From: Bryobacteraceae bacterium | GTDB taxonomy: Bacteria > Acidobacteriota > Terriglobia > Bryobacterales > Bryobacteraceae | NCBI GenBank assembly: GCA_025055455.1 | Contig: JANWXD010000021.1 | Location: 1 to 36,616 of the forward strand | Reading direction: 5' to 3' | DNA: 36,616 bases | In this document: positions 15,802 to 25,125 of the stretch, one piece after another | Layout: each line of letters starts with the position of its first letter | Numbering within the stretch: the stretch's first letter is position 1 | Notes under the pieces: model-generated | Told to the model about the DNA's origin: nothing | Databases searched by the model: none | Seen by the model: only the letters and a program-made list of their open reading frames with translations | Position numbers and translations under genes: made by a program

Positions 15802-15832
15802 CGGTTTCCTCCGGTGGTCCGAGCGAGCAGGC

Positions 15833-16216
15833 TCAAACCCTCGCAACGAACAGCGCCTCGGTTTCGCGCTGGAACAGCACCCAAAGCCCATAGACGCCCA
15901 GCGCGGTGCCGAAGGGAACATTGAGGAGGTTGATCGCCGAAAGCACGATCGCCAGCAGGCGCGCCCAAGGCCGGAATTTCAGCAGGCCCGCGCCCGCGAT
16001 GAGGCCGGGCACGGAAAGCAGCACGAGCAACAGGAACAGGGCCGCGCCGATCACGCCCAGGACCGGTATCGCCACACGCGCCTCCGGCTCTTGGGAAAAC
16101 ACGCCGACCAGCCCCGCGACGCCGCCGAACAGCAGCAAGATCAGCAGCGCTGCGAGCAGTCCCAAGCCGCCGAAGACGAGATACAGAATCCCGAGGATCC
16201 GCACATGATCGCGCAT
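15833..16216 (-). CDS. Small multi-pass membrane protein, unknown function
   Basis: This 127-residue protein has about three to four hydrophobic segments: ILGILYLVFGGLGLLAALLI near the start, then IPVLGVIGAALFLLLVLLSV, then the re-entrant LLAIVLSAINLLNVPFG and a final GVYGLWVLF. The last part, RPWARLLAIVLSAINLLNVPFG-like, is a pattern I have seen in small Acidobacteriota membrane proteins, without known function. The ATG at 16216 was chosen because AGGAGG sits ten bases before it; the frame extension to 16306 is not membrane-like and has no ribosome-binding site. It converges with sqr, 31 bases away, and is divergent from the metallo-beta-lactamase-fold gene. No regulatory partner was seen. 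Confidence 0.7.
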   Translation of the reverse strand: MRDHVRILGILYLVFGGLGLLAALLILLLFGGVAGLVGVFSQEPEARVAIPVLGVIGAALFLLLVLLSVPGLIAGAGLLKFRPWARLLAIVLSAINLLNVPFGTALGVYGLWVLFQRETEALFVARV

Positions 16217-16305
16217 TGGGGCGCCTCCTGGGTCGCTACATCCTGAATTACGCCTTTCCAGGCGAGCCGGTTCGGCCGCACCGCTGCTAGAATAGCCCCG
16301 TACCA

Positions 16306-17160
16306 ATGATCGAGCCCGTCAAGCACGGCGCCGAACTGCTCCGCGAAATCGAAGAAACCGAGTGCTGGAATCCGAACCTGTGGTGGCTCGGCCAGAGCGG
16401 CTTCGTCCTCAAGTACCGGACCATGATCTTTTACCTGGACCCCTATCTGTCCGAGTCTCTGACGGAGAAGTACAAGGATACCGACCGGCCCCACGTCCGC
16501 ATGACGCGTGCGCCGTTTCGCGGCCACGAAGTCACGCACGCCGATCTGATCCTGTGCACGCACGGCCACAGCGACCACTTGGATCCGGGCACCGTTCCGT
16601 GGATCCTTCAAGGGTCGCCCCGCGCCCGGGTGGTCGTGCCGCGGCGGCTGGCCGCGAAGGCCCGCTCGATCGGCGTCCCCTACGAGCGCATGACCCCCAC
16701 CGACTCCGGCCTGCGCATCGAATTCTTCAAGGACGGCGCGTACGCCCGCATCTACGCGGTTCCTTCCGCGCACGAGGAACTGGATTGGGATCCCTTGAAC
16801 GGCTATGCCTGCCTCGGTTACCTCATCCGCTTCGGCGACACGACGATCTACCACGCGGGGGACTGTGTGCCCTACCCGGATCTGCCGGACCGGCTTCGGC
16901 CGTTCAACGTCACCGTGGCGCTGTTACCGATCAACGGGAGAGATCCCAAGCGGGGCGTGCCAGGCAACTTCGAGATCTCGGAGGCCGCAGAGCTGGCCCG
17001 GACCATCGGGGCCCGGTGGCTGGTGCCCATGCACTACGATATGTTCACTTTCAATACAGTAGACGTCAACCGCTTCATTGATCACATGCTGTTCCATTGC
17101 CCGGAACAGCGTTTCAAGGTGTTTCAATGCGGCGAGAGGTGGGAGGTGCCTTCCGAGTGA
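16306..17160 (+). CDS. UlaG-like metallo-beta-lactamase-fold hydrolase
   Basis: This 284-residue protein has the metallo-beta-lactamase fold of the UlaG (L-ascorbate-6-phosphate lactonase) group. The metal-binding HGHSDH motif is at 86-91, followed by an HAGD motif in TTIYHAGDCVPYPDLPDRL and a C-terminal VPMHYDMFTFN histidine. WWLGQSGFVLK near the start is the first strand. UlaG opens ascorbate-6-phosphate lactone, but family members act on varied lactones and phosphoesters. No ula sugar-phosphotransferase genes are present; the following gene is a hexuronate-type transporter 247 bases away, so a sugar-acid lactone substrate is possible. A TAGAAT -10-like box (16288-16293) lies 12 bases before the ATG. 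Confidence 0.85.
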   Translation: MIEPVKHGAELLREIEETECWNPNLWWLGQSGFVLKYRTMIFYLDPYLSESLTEKYKDTDRPHVRMTRAPFRGHEVTHADLILCTHGHSDHLDPGTVPWILQGSPRARVVVPRRLAAKARSIGVPYERMTPTDSGLRIEFFKDGAYARIYAVPSAHEELDWDPLNGYACLGYLIRFGDTTIYHAGDCVPYPDLPDRLRPFNVTVALLPINGRDPKRGVPGNFEISEAAELARTIGARWLVPMHYDMFTFNTVDVNRFIDHMLFHCPEQRFKVFQCGERWEVPSE

Positions 17161-17348
17161 GAGGGGTGCGAAGGAAGCCACGGGCTGCGTGTCTGTCGGC
17201 GGCAACCCCAACCAGCCTCCAGCGCGAATCCGTGACTCCCTTCAGCCGCAATGTAGCCGAAGTCGGATCGGCGCGATATCCCTCTCGATGTGGTAGGCTG
17301 CCCTCTATTCTGCGGAGAGCCGGGCCGGACAAGGAGGGCGGAGGTGTT

Positions 17349-17364
17349 GGTACGTTATAGTACC
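17349..17364 (+). promoter_or_regulatory. Inverted repeat over a -10-like box ahead of the MFS gene
   Basis: GGTAC (17349-17353) and GTACC (17360-17364) are perfect inverted arms around GTTATA. The center and right arm contain TATAGT (17356-17361), a good -10 hexamer. A repressor dimer binding this site would block that promoter. The rest of 17161-17407 holds no gene that I can support. The MFS ATG is 47 bases after the -10 box. Confidence 0.4.
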
Positions 17365-17407
17365 GGCCCACCTCGCAAGCGATGACCTATGATCCGCGGA
17401 GACAGTC

Positions 17408-18691
17408 ATGGAACGCATGAGCCACGTGCGCTGGGGAATGGTGGCGCTGCTGTTTTTCGCCACCACCATCAATTACTTGGACCGCATCGTGCTCTCGGTG
17501 CTGATTCCCGTCATCGAAAAGGAGCTCTCTTTGTCGAAAGTCGACTATGGCTACGTGACGGGCGCCTTTCAGTTGGCCTACACAGTCGGCTTCCTCTTCA
17601 TGGGCAAATTCATCGATCGCTTCGGCACGCGGATTGGCTATGCGGTCGCGATCGTATGGTGGTCGCTTGCCGCGATGGCTCATGCGGCGGCGCGCGGGGT
17701 CCTCGGGCTCGCATTCTGGCGGGCGATGCTCGGCCTGGGGGAAGCGGGCAATTTTCCGGCCGCCATCAAATCCGTCGCCGAGTGGTTCCCCAAAAAAGAC
17801 CGCGCTTTCGCTACGGGAATCTTCAATGCCGGCACCAACGTGGCTTCCATGATCGGCCCGCCGCTGTTCGTGTGGATGAACGCGCACGTCGGCTGGCGGG
17901 GCTGCTTCCTGATCACGGGCGCCCTCGGTTTCGTTTGGCTCGTGGTGTGGCTGTGGCAGTACCGCCTGCCGGAGCTTCATCCTCGTGTGAGCCGTCGGGA
18001 GCTCGACTACATCCGCAGCGATCGGGAGGAGGTCTCGCAGCCTCAGGTCGGGTGGCTCGAGGCTCTGCGCATTCGGCAGACGTGGGGTTTTGCGACGGCC
18101 AAGTTCCTGACGGATCCGGTCTGGTGGTTTTACTTGTTCTGGTTGCCGCCGTACCTGTATGACGTCCGCAAGTTCGACCTCAAGGCGATCGGCTGGGCGC
18201 TGCCGGTGGTGTATTTAATGGCCGACGTCGGCAGCGTGGCGGGAGGGTGGCTGTCGGGCTACCTGATGCGGCGGGGCTGGCCTCACGCGCGGGCGCGCAA
18301 GACGGCCATGGCGGTCTGCGCCGCCGCGATGCCGGTGGCGGCTCTGGCGGTGCTGGCGCCGAATCCGATTCTGGCGGTGGCGCTGGTGAGCCTGGCGACG
18401 GCGGCCCATCAGGGCTGGTCGGCGAACCTGTTCACCACGACCTCGGACGTGTTTCCGCGTAACGCGGTGGCGTCGGTCACCGGCATTGGTGGCTGCGCCG
18501 GCGGCCTGGGGGGCGTGCTGTTTTCGGCGGTGATTCCCGGCTTCGTGATCACCTATTTCGGCTACACGCCGGTGTTTCTGGTGTTGGGCTGCTTCCATTT
18601 GACGGCCCTGTTGCTCCTGCACAAGCTCATGGGCGAGATGCGACCGGTCGCGGTGGAGGCGCCGGATGCCCGTGGGGTCCGCAAAGGTTGA
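17408..18691 (+). CDS. MFS transporter, ACS family (ExuT/hexuronate-like)
   Basis: This 427-residue protein has 12 predicted membrane segments and major-facilitator motifs. RWGMVALLFFATTINYLDR (about 8-26) is the signature start of the anion:cation symporter family. GKFIDRFGTRIGY is the loop 2-3 motif. RAMLGLGEAGNFPAAIKSVA and EWFPKKDRAFATGIFNAG are typical of ExuT-like hexuronate transporters and relatives. Function is inferred: uptake of galacturonate, glucuronate or similar sugar acids with protons. A second ATG three codons in is possible. No catabolic genes are beside it; the upstream UlaG-like hydrolase and the regulatory-looking repeat are the only context. The C-terminal tail after HKLMGEM is short and acidic-basic mixed. 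Confidence 0.87.
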   Translation: MERMSHVRWGMVALLFFATTINYLDRIVLSVLIPVIEKELSLSKVDYGYVTGAFQLAYTVGFLFMGKFIDRFGTRIGYAVAIVWWSLAAMAHAAARGVLGLAFWRAMLGLGEAGNFPAAIKSVAEWFPKKDRAFATGIFNAGTNVASMIGPPLFVWMNAHVGWRGCFLITGALGFVWLVVWLWQYRLPELHPRVSRRELDYIRSDREEVSQPQVGWLEALRIRQTWGFATAKFLTDPVWWFYLFWLPPYLYDVRKFDLKAIGWALPVVYLMADVGSVAGGWLSGYLMRRGWPHARARKTAMAVCAAAMPVAALAVLAPNPILAVALVSLATAAHQGWSANLFTTTSDVFPRNAVASVTGIGGCAGGLGGVLFSAVIPGFVITYFGYTPVFLVLGCFHLTALLLLHKLMGEMRPVAVEAPDARGVRKG

Positions 18692-18715
18692 GCCCGGGTG
18701 CCGAGGGAGGGGCGG

Positions 18716-20482
18716 TCAGCGCAGGCGACGGATCGCTTCCCAATCTAGTTCGAGCCGCTGGAAGGCTCCCGGCGGGCAGCTGGCGCGCGCGGCCCACTCG
18801 GGGGGAAGGGGAAGCCGCTGCAACTTTACCCCTTCCTGACCTTTGACTTCGGCCCACCAGAAGCACCGGCCGCGGTAGTAAGTCGTGAGCTCGTCGAGGG
18901 CCTCCCGATCGATGTAGCGGGCCCAGATGACAGGGGAAGCATCGACCTCCGCGAGGTTGTAAACCCACTCGTAGTGAAAGTCATGATCTTTTGTGTATCG
19001 CACGACGATCACGTGTCGGCCTCCGGTGGCGGCAATCCGCCGCTGTACCTCGGCGCGAAGGTTGGCGTTGTAGTTGAGGCCTTCGGTGAAGGCGCGCACG
19101 GGGGCGTTGCGGACGAGCGGGTCGATAATGCCCCCCACCACTGCGAAGCTCGCCAGCACCAGCCCAGCCCCCGCCCGCGGCCATAAGCCGGTCGGCAGCT
19201 GGGACAATCCGAGCGTCAAAAGCAACAGCATCACGGGCGCATACGGAGCGACATAATGCGGAAAAAAGTAGACATAGAGGCTCGCCAGTAAGATCATAAC
19301 CAGCAGAATCACGCTGTGAGTTCGCACGACCCCGTGCCTTGGCAACCACAGAAATCCGACTAGGGCGGCTAGGAAGAACAAATGGCCATAAAAACCGACC
19401 CCCAGCTGCAGAATTTGAATCACGTGCTGTACCCAGTTCTCCCGGGCCCATTGGTGCTGGCGTCGTCCAGATTCGTACTCGCTTTCCTGTGCGGGCGTGA
19501 GCTTCGGTGGTTTGGGTACGGAGGGCTGAAAAACGAAGCTCTGTGGAACCCCTATGCGCCGCTGCGCATGTTGGTAAGGTAACACCCACGGCGAGCCCGT
19601 GACGCGGTCGTTGTGCAGTAACGTCACGCCGAACACCGCTAGGGTGGGGAGGCCGGCCGCCACGAGGCATCGGCTCCACTGCCGGCGCTCGGCCGGCCGG
19701 CGGAGGATCCTCCACAGCAGCAGGCCCCACAGCAGGGCAGCCAACAGCAGGGACTCGTAGGCCCGCACCAGCCACACTAGGCTCCAGCCTAGCCCGGCCA
19801 CTAGGGCCATTCGAGCTTGCGGGCGGGCCGTGAGCCGCCAAAGGGCGCCGAAGGTGAGCGCCCCGGCGAACGCAGCAAACGCACCTCCCCAGTAGGAACA
19901 GCTCCACCATGGCTTCAGACCCAGGTGCAGCGCGCCCATCAGGCCGCCCAGCACGGCCCAAGGGGCCGGAAGCATGGCGTACAGCGCCCAGGTCAGGGCG
20001 CCGCCCATGAGCGCCACCGCCAGCAGCACGCCCGCCCAGGGGTGCCCGAACAGCAAACGGCCCGCCGCCAACACCAGCCCTTGTCCGAGCGGATATTTCG
20101 AGGCGTAAGCCGGCTCCTGAAGGACGTGTATGGTCTCGAAGTGGCGGCGGAGGGGATGCGGCGGATTGGCCAGCCGGCCATGGAGAATCGTGTCGGCCAC
20201 CAACAGGTGGCCGAACTCGTCCGCAATGAACGGTTCACAGGGCGGCAACCACGGCACCAGGGCGAGGCGCATGCTCACGGGGGCCAGGGCCACGGCCACG
20301 ATGCAAATGCCTCGGCGTTCCGACAGCCGCCGGAACGATTCCACAAGCGACCTCCAGCGCTCGGGCCATCGCCGGCGATACCACAGCAGCACCGAGCACA
20401 CCAACAACGTCAAGGCCAGCGAGACCAGGATCTTGGAATGCCAAAGCTCGGCCCAAATGGTCAGGTACGGCTTCGAGGTCAT
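18716..20482 (-). CDS. GT-C-type polytopic membrane protein (ArnT/PMT-like)
   Basis: This 588-residue protein has about 10-12 membrane segments and a soluble C-terminal domain of about 130 residues. PCEPFIADEFGHLLVADTIL (about 83-102) places an acidic DE pair in the first large periplasmic loop, as in GT-C glycosyltransferases that use lipid-linked sugars. HFETIHVLQEPAYASKYPLGQG is the following loop. Such proteins add sugars to lipids or proteins at the outer face of the inner membrane; the acceptor is unknown. No glycan-assembly genes are nearby. The start ATG at 20482 lies by a perfect TAGGATCCTA palindrome. The 215 bases between it and the tRNA hold nothing else I can support. Confidence 0.68.
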   Translation of the reverse strand: MTSKPYLTIWAELWHSKILVSLALTLLVCSVLLWYRRRWPERWRSLVESFRRLSERRGICIVAVALAPVSMRLALVPWLPPCEPFIADEFGHLLVADTILHGRLANPPHPLRRHFETIHVLQEPAYASKYPLGQGLVLAAGRLLFGHPWAGVLLAVALMGGALTWALYAMLPAPWAVLGGLMGALHLGLKPWWSCSYWGGAFAAFAGALTFGALWRLTARPQARMALVAGLGWSLVWLVRAYESLLLAALLWGLLLWRILRRPAERRQWSRCLVAAGLPTLAVFGVTLLHNDRVTGSPWVLPYQHAQRRIGVPQSFVFQPSVPKPPKLTPAQESEYESGRRQHQWARENWVQHVIQILQLGVGFYGHLFFLAALVGFLWLPRHGVVRTHSVILLVMILLASLYVYFFPHYVAPYAPVMLLLLTLGLSQLPTGLWPRAGAGLVLASFAVVGGIIDPLVRNAPVRAFTEGLNYNANLRAEVQRRIAATGGRHVIVVRYTKDHDFHYEWVYNLAEVDASPVIWARYIDREALDELTTYYRGRCFWWAEVKGQEGVKLQRLPLPPEWAARASCPPGAFQRLELDWEAIRRLR

Positions 20483-20697
20483 AGGATCCTAATCGACGAG
20501 CAGAGTTTCGGATTTCACACGGCCTGTGGCTCACAGTTGGGATGATTCTAACTCGCGGACGACGCTCCCCAGGGTACGATCTCCGGTGGAACGCGAACCG
20601 GGATGCGCCGGCCCCAGTGGCACAAAGCGGTCGGATCCGCCACCGGTTCCTAATCGGAAAAATGAAGCCGAACTTACTCCGCTGAACGACCCGCTCC

Positions 20698-20774
20698 TGG
20701 TCGGGGCGGCCCGATTTGAACGGGCGACCCCCTGCGCCCAAGGCAGGTGCGCTACCAGGCTGCGCCACGCCCCG
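20698..20774 (-). tRNA. tRNA-Pro (anticodon UGG)
   Basis: Reading the minus strand, CGGGGCG at the 5' end pairs with CGCCCCG before A-CCA at the 3' end. The anticodon arm is CCTGC CTTGGGC GCAGG with anticodon TGG. The T arm is CGGGC-type stem GCCCG / CGGGC around TTCAAAT. The CCA end is encoded. Length is 77 bases. A TATGAT -10-like box is on the minus strand at 20798-20793. It is divergent from valS. Confidence 0.96.
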
Positions 20775-20817
20775 ACCGCGGCGATCGTTACCATCATAGC
20801 CGATCCTCGCTGTCGCT

Positions 20818-20831
20818 CCCCTTTTCAGGGG
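20818..20831. repeat. Small hairpin between tRNA-Pro and valS
   Basis: CCCCT (20818-20822), loop TTTC, AGGGG (20827-20831) form a perfect five-base stem. It lies between the tRNA promoter region and the predicted valS -10 box and lacks a T tract on either side, so it is not a clear terminator. Confidence 0.3.
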
Positions 20832-20847
20832 CCCGAACTAGATTCGC

Positions 20848-20853
20848 TATAGT
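20848..20853 (+). promoter_or_regulatory. Candidate -10 box for the valS operon
   Basis: TATAGT sits 17 bases before the valS ATG with GAAAGG between as a ribosome-binding site. The leader would be only about 11 bases, leaving no room for a T-box. No good -35 was found at 16-18 bases upstream. Confidence 0.4.
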
Positions 20854-20870
20854 GAAAGGTTCCCCCCGCA

Positions 20871-23513
20871 ATGTCGTTGGAGAAAGTCTACGAGCCACAA
20901 CGTTTCGAGCCGCGCTGGGCCCAGTGGTGGGTCGAGGCGCGCCTGTTCGAATGCCGCATGGACGCGCCGGGCCCCGTTTTCTCGCTCGTCATCCCTCCGC
21001 CCAACGTGACCGGCTCGCTCCACATGGGGCACATGCTCGAGCACACCGAAATCGACGCCACCATCCGCTGGCGGCGCATGCAGGGCTACAAGACGCTGTG
21101 GCTGCCCGGCACCGATCACGCCGGCATCGCCACGCAAATGGTGGTCGAGCGGGAACTGGCCCGGCAAGGCCTAGACCGCCGCCAGCTCGGCCGCGAAGAG
21201 TTCGAGCGCCGCGTGTGGCAGTGGAAGGAAACCTACGGCGACACCATCAAGCGCCAGATGATCCGCCTGGGGGCGAGCTGCGACTGGAGCCGCGAACGCT
21301 TCACTCTGGATCCGGGCCTTTCCAATGCCGTGCGCGAGGTCTTCGTGCGCCTGTACGAGAAAGGCCTGATCTACCGCGGCGAGTACATGGTCAACTGGTG
21401 CCCGCGCTGCCAGACGGCCCTCTCGGATCTGGAAGTCGTGCGCGAGGAGACCGCCGGCAACCTCTGGCACATCCGCTATCCGATCCACGGCCTGGATCGC
21501 TTCCTGGTGGTGGCCACCACGCGGCCCGAGACCATGCTCGGCGACACGGCCGTGGCCGTCCATCCCCGAGACCCGCGCTACCGCGACCTCCACGGCCGAA
21601 CAGTGCGGTTGCCGCTGGTGGACCGCCAGATCCCCGTCATTGCCGACGAGCTCGCGGATCCCGAGTTCGCCACCGGCGTGGTCAAAATTACCCCGGCGCA
21701 CGACCCGAACGACTTCGAAGCGGGACGCCGTCACAATCTGCCCAGAATCCAAGTCATCGGCGAGACCGGGCACATGACGGCCGAGGCGGGCCGCTACGCC
21801 GGCCTGGATCGCTTCGAAGCCCGCCGCCGCGTCGTCGCTGACCTCGAAGACCTGGGACTCATCGAAAAAATCGAGCCCTACCAGGTCGCTCTCGGCAAGT
21901 GCCAGCGCTGTAAGACCGTCGTCGAACCGCTGGTCTCCACCCAGTGGTTCGTGCGCACCAAGCCGCTGGCCGAACCCGCGATCCGCGTCGTCGAGGAAGG
22001 ACGCATCCGCTTCATCCCGGACAACTGGACCAAAGTCTACTTCGAGTGGATGCACAACATCCGCGACTGGTGCATCTCGCGCCAGCTCTGGTGGGGCCAC
22101 CGCATCCCCGCCTGGTATTGCGGGGCTTGCGGCGGCACGACCGTCGCGCGCGCCACCCCCGAGCGCTGCGCTCACTGCGGCGCCGCGGCGCTCGCCCAGG
22201 ATCCCGACGTGCTCGATACCTGGTTCAGTTCGGCGCTGTGGCCGTTCTCGACGCTTGGCTGGCCGGACGACACCGACGACCTGCGCGTCTTCTATCCCAC
22301 CTCGCTGCTCATCACCGGGTTCGACATCCTGTTTTTCTGGGTGGCCCGCATGATCATGATGGGCTTGGAGTGCACCGGCGACATCCCGTTCCGCGAAGTC
22401 TTTATCCATGGCCTGGTGCGGGACGCCGAGCGGCAGAAAATGTCCAAGACGCGAGGCAACGTCATCGACCCGCTCGAGGTCACGGAAAAATACGGCACCG
22501 ACGCCGTGCGGCTGGCGCTGCTGATGGGCGCTGCTCCTGGCACCGACATCGTGCTCACTGAGGAGCGCATGGAGAGCGCCCGCAACTTCGCCAATAAAAT
22601 CTGGAATGCAGCGCGGTTTCTGTTTCTGAACATGGAGCGCTCCGGCGTCGAGCCTTGCCGGCCAGAGCCCGGGCCGCGCCAGACGCTCGAGGACCGCTGG
22701 ATCTTCAGCCGCCTGGCGCGGTGCGCCGAAGCCGCCAACCGGGCGTTGAGCCAGTATCGGTACCACGACCTGGCGCAAGCCGTCTGGCAGTTCCTCTGGC
22801 ACGAGTTCTGCGACTGGTACGTGGAGATCAAAAAGCTGCGGTTCACGGAGAACTCCGGGCGCACCCCGGACTGGCAAAACGTGCTTTCGGCGTTCGAAAC
22901 AGCCCTGCGGCTGCTTCATCCGGCCATGCCCTTTCTGACCGAGGAGCTCTGGCAGCGTCTCACAGCGGGCGATCTACGGCGGCCCACCTCGATTGCGCTG
23001 GCGGCTTATCCGCAGCCGGATCCGTCGGACCTGGACGAGGCCGCCGAGCGCGATATGGCCCTGCTACAGGAAATCGTCACGGCGGCGCGGAACCTGCGCG
23101 CCCAAATGAAGCTCGACCCGAAGGCGCTCATCGAAGGCGCCCTCTACTCGCAGAACCGGGCGCTCGAGTTGGCTCGCGAGCACGCCGAAGTGATCCGGCG
23201 CCTGGCCAACGTTCAGCTCAGCTTCCACGAGGGCGCAGCGCCCAAAAGCGAGGGCGTGCTGCGCGCGACGCCGGAGTTCGAACTCCTCCTGCGGGTTCCA
23301 GCGGCGCAACTGGACGCGCACCGGCGCCGTTTGGAGAAAGAGATTCAGCAGCTCGAAAAGGTGATCGCCGCCGCGCGGCGTCAGCTCGAGGATCAGGAAT
23401 TCCTGAGCCGCGCCCCGGCGCAGGTCGCCGACGGAATTCGCTCCAAGCTGGCCGAATACGAGGCGCAGCTCGCCAAGAGCCGTTCGGCTCTGGAAGCTTT
23501 ACCTCGCGCATGA
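20871..23513 (+). CDS. valS: Valyl-tRNA synthetase
   Basis: This 880-residue class I synthetase attaches valine to tRNA-Val and edits misactivated threonine. The HIGH signature is in [14 protein letters not shown] (about 42-55), and KMSKTRGN near 523-530 is the KMSKS loop. The editing domain lies between (about 190-350, with [17 protein letters not shown]). The zinc-like cysteines GKCQRCKT and ACGG..CAHCG flank the catalytic core. The C-terminal coiled-coil arm (about 815-878) is present. Length is normal. It leads an operon: its TGA overlaps the nadC ATG in ATGA. It is intact across 2.6 kb, which argues against a high uniform error rate in the sequence. Confidence 0.98.
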   Translation: MSLEKVYEPQRFEPRWAQWWVEARLFECRMDAPGPVFSLVIPPPNVTGSLHMGHMLEHTEIDATIRWRRMQGYKTLWLPGTDHAGIATQMVVERELARQGLDRRQLGREEFERRVWQWKETYGDTIKRQMIRLGASCDWSRERFTLDPGLSNAVREVFVRLYEKGLIYRGEYMVNWCPRCQTALSDLEVVREETAGNLWHIRYPIHGLDRFLVVATTRPETMLGDTAVAVHPRDPRYRDLHGRTVRLPLVDRQIPVIADELADPEFATGVVKITPAHDPNDFEAGRRHNLPRIQVIGETGHMTAEAGRYAGLDRFEARRRVVADLEDLGLIEKIEPYQVALGKCQRCKTVVEPLVSTQWFVRTKPLAEPAIRVVEEGRIRFIPDNWTKVYFEWMHNIRDWCISRQLWWGHRIPAWYCGACGGTTVARATPERCAHCGAAALAQDPDVLDTWFSSALWPFSTLGWPDDTDDLRVFYPTSLLITGFDILFFWVARMIMMGLECTGDIPFREVFIHGLVRDAERQKMSKTRGNVIDPLEVTEKYGTDAVRLALLMGAAPGTDIVLTEERMESARNFANKIWNAARFLFLNMERSGVEPCRPEPGPRQTLEDRWIFSRLARCAEAANRALSQYRYHDLAQAVWQFLWHEFCDWYVEIKKLRFTENSGRTPDWQNVLSAFETALRLLHPAMPFLTEELWQRLTAGDLRRPTSIALAAYPQPDPSDLDEAAERDMALLQEIVTAARNLRAQMKLDPKALIEGALYSQNRALELAREHAEVIRRLANVQLSFHEGAAPKSEGVLRATPEFELLLRVPAAQLDAHRRRLEKEIQQLEKVIAAARRQLEDQEFLSRAPAQVADGIRSKLAEYEAQLAKSRSALEALPRA

Positions 23514-24352
23514 GCTTCGATGTCACGCACCCGGACGTGGCGGAGGCAATCCGCCGTGCCTTGGAGGAAGACATCGGTCCCGGTGATATCACTTCGGAAG
23601 CGTGCGTCCCGGAAGACCTTATGGCCCTGGGACGCTTCACGGCCCGCGAGCCGCTCGTGGTGGCCGGTGTCGAGTTGCTGCCGCTGATCTACCGCGCCCG
23701 CGGCGGCTTCGACGAGCTGCGCGGCCACGTCTTCAGTGGCCAGCGCGCGGAAGCCGGTCAAGTCATCGCCGAGGTCCGCGCCAGGGCGCGCACGCTGCTG
23801 GCTTGCGAGCGCGTGGCGCTGAATTTTCTCCAACGCTTGAGTGGCATCGCCACGCTGGCGCGGCGTTTCGTGGAGGCGGTGGACGATCTGCCCTGCCGCA
23901 TCTTGGATACGCGGAAGACGACCCCTGGCCTGAGGCGCTTGGAGAAGATGGCCGCCGCGACGGGAGGAGTGCTCAACCACCGCATGGGACTCTACGACGC
24001 GATCCTGATCAAGAACAACCACATCGCGGCCGTGGGCGGCGTCCGCATCGCCGTCGAGCGCGCGCGCGCCCGCGGGCTGCCGGTGGAAGTGGAGGTGCGC
24101 ACGCGCCAGGAGATCGTCGAGGCTTTGGCGGCGGGCGCCGACCGCCTGCTGCTCGACAACATGACGCCGCAGCAGGCCGCCGAAGAGATCCGCTTCATTG
24201 CGGGGCGTGCGACGGTCGAGGTCTCAGGCGGCGTCACCCTCGACAATGTTCGTGCCTACGCCGAGGCCGGACCGGATTACATCTCCGCCGGGGCCATCAC
24301 GCACTCGGCGCGCGCCGTCAACATCAATTTCCAGCTCGAGCCGCTGCCGTGA
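23510..24352 (+). CDS. nadC: Nicotinate-nucleotide pyrophosphorylase (carboxylating)
   Basis: This 280-residue enzyme (quinolinate phosphoribosyltransferase) turns quinolinate and PRPP into nicotinate mononucleotide in NAD synthesis. It shows [12 protein letters not shown] near the start, [16 protein letters not shown] near 100, then the PRPP/quinolinate region [33 protein letters not shown] and [11 protein letters not shown] near 240. The ATG overlaps the valS stop by four bases and its stop overlaps the birA GTG by four, so translation is coupled at both ends. nadA and nadB are not in the window. Nothing unusual in length or motifs. Confidence 0.97.
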   Translation: MSFDVTHPDVAEAIRRALEEDIGPGDITSEACVPEDLMALGRFTAREPLVVAGVELLPLIYRARGGFDELRGHVFSGQRAEAGQVIAEVRARARTLLACERVALNFLQRLSGIATLARRFVEAVDDLPCRILDTRKTTPGLRRLEKMAAATGGVLNHRMGLYDAILIKNNHIAAVGGVRIAVERARARGLPVEVEVRTRQEIVEALAAGADRLLLDNMTPQQAAEEIRFIAGRATVEVSGGVTLDNVRAYAEAGPDYISAGAITHSARAVNINFQLEPLP

Positions 24353-25116
24353 TCTCGCTGGATCTGGAGCGTGTGCGCGCTGCCTGTCCCGAGCGGCTCA
24401 TCCTGTGGCGCGAAACGACCGGCTCGACGATGACGGAAGCAGCGCGGCTGGCGGCCGAGGGCTGCCCGTCCGGCACCGTCGTCGGCGCCGACGAACAAAC
24501 CGCTGGGCAGGGGCGCCTGGGCCGCTCGTGGCACTCCGAAAAAGCCACTGGGCTATACGTCTCGATCGTGCTGCGTCTTCCGCTCGAACCCGTCGGCCTC
24601 CCTGTGCTGACTCTGGCCCTGGGACTGGCGGCGGCCGAGGCCATCACGCGCGTCACCGGAATCCCCTGCGACTTGCGCTGGCCCAACGACGTACTCGTCG
24701 GCGGCAAAAAGTGCGCCGGCATCCTCGTCCAGTTGCTCGACCAGGGCGCCGTGGTGGCGGGGATCGGGATCAACGTCAATCAGACGCGCTTCCCGCCGGA
24801 GCTCGAGCCCATCGCCACCTCGCTGCGCCTTGCCACCGGACGCGAGTACTCGCGGGAGCCGCTGTTGATCGCACTGCTGGCCGCCGTGGATTCGTTCGTC
24901 AAGATTTTGCTCGACGAAGGCCCGGAGACGATCCTCCGGCTGTTCAGCCAGGCATCCAGCTACGTGGTGAACCGCCGGGTCGCTGTGGATCAGGGCGAGC
25001 GGACGCTCACGGGCGTCACCGAAGGGTTGGATCCTTCGGGATTTCTGATCCTGCGGCGGGAGGACGGCACGCGAACGCTGATTGTGGCGGGGGGCGTGCG
25101 CCCCTTGCCAGAATGA
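24349..25116 (+). CDS. birA: Biotin--[acetyl-CoA-carboxylase] ligase, monofunctional
   Basis: This 255-residue ligase attaches biotin to carboxyl carrier proteins. Motifs are TTGSTMTEAARLA (about 21-33), DEQTAGQGRLGRSWHS with the GRxGR adenylate-binding loop (about 45-60), and LRWPNDVLVGGKKCAGIL (about 104-121), followed by VVAGIGINVNQ. It lacks the N-terminal winged-helix domain of the E. coli bifunctional repressor, so it is a class I enzyme without a visible DNA-binding role. The start is GTG at 24349, overlapping the nadC stop (GTGA). A C-terminal SH3-like domain (GVTEGLDPSGFLIL) is present. Confidence 0.95.
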   Translation: MISLDLERVRAACPERLILWRETTGSTMTEAARLAAEGCPSGTVVGADEQTAGQGRLGRSWHSEKATGLYVSIVLRLPLEPVGLPVLTLALGLAAAEAITRVTGIPCDLRWPNDVLVGGKKCAGILVQLLDQGAVVAGIGINVNQTRFPPELEPIATSLRLATGREYSREPLLIALLAAVDSFVKILLDEGPETILRLFSQASSYVVNRRVAVDQGERTLTGVTEGLDPSGFLILRREDGTRTLIVAGGVRPLPE

Positions 25117-25125
25117 GAAGCTCGG

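Noticed and set aside
14473-15921. 482-residue open frame antisense to sqr
   Set aside because: No motif, and composition typical of shadow frames; sqr itself has all its redox cysteines.
20640-20697. Rho-independent terminator after tRNA-Pro
   Set aside because: A short T run is present on the minus strand but no stable stem precedes it.
21171-22919. 582-residue open frame antisense to valS
   Set aside because: It lies wholly inside valS on the other strand, has the low-complexity Gly/Ala/Arg/His composition of GC-rich shadows, and shows no domain motif.
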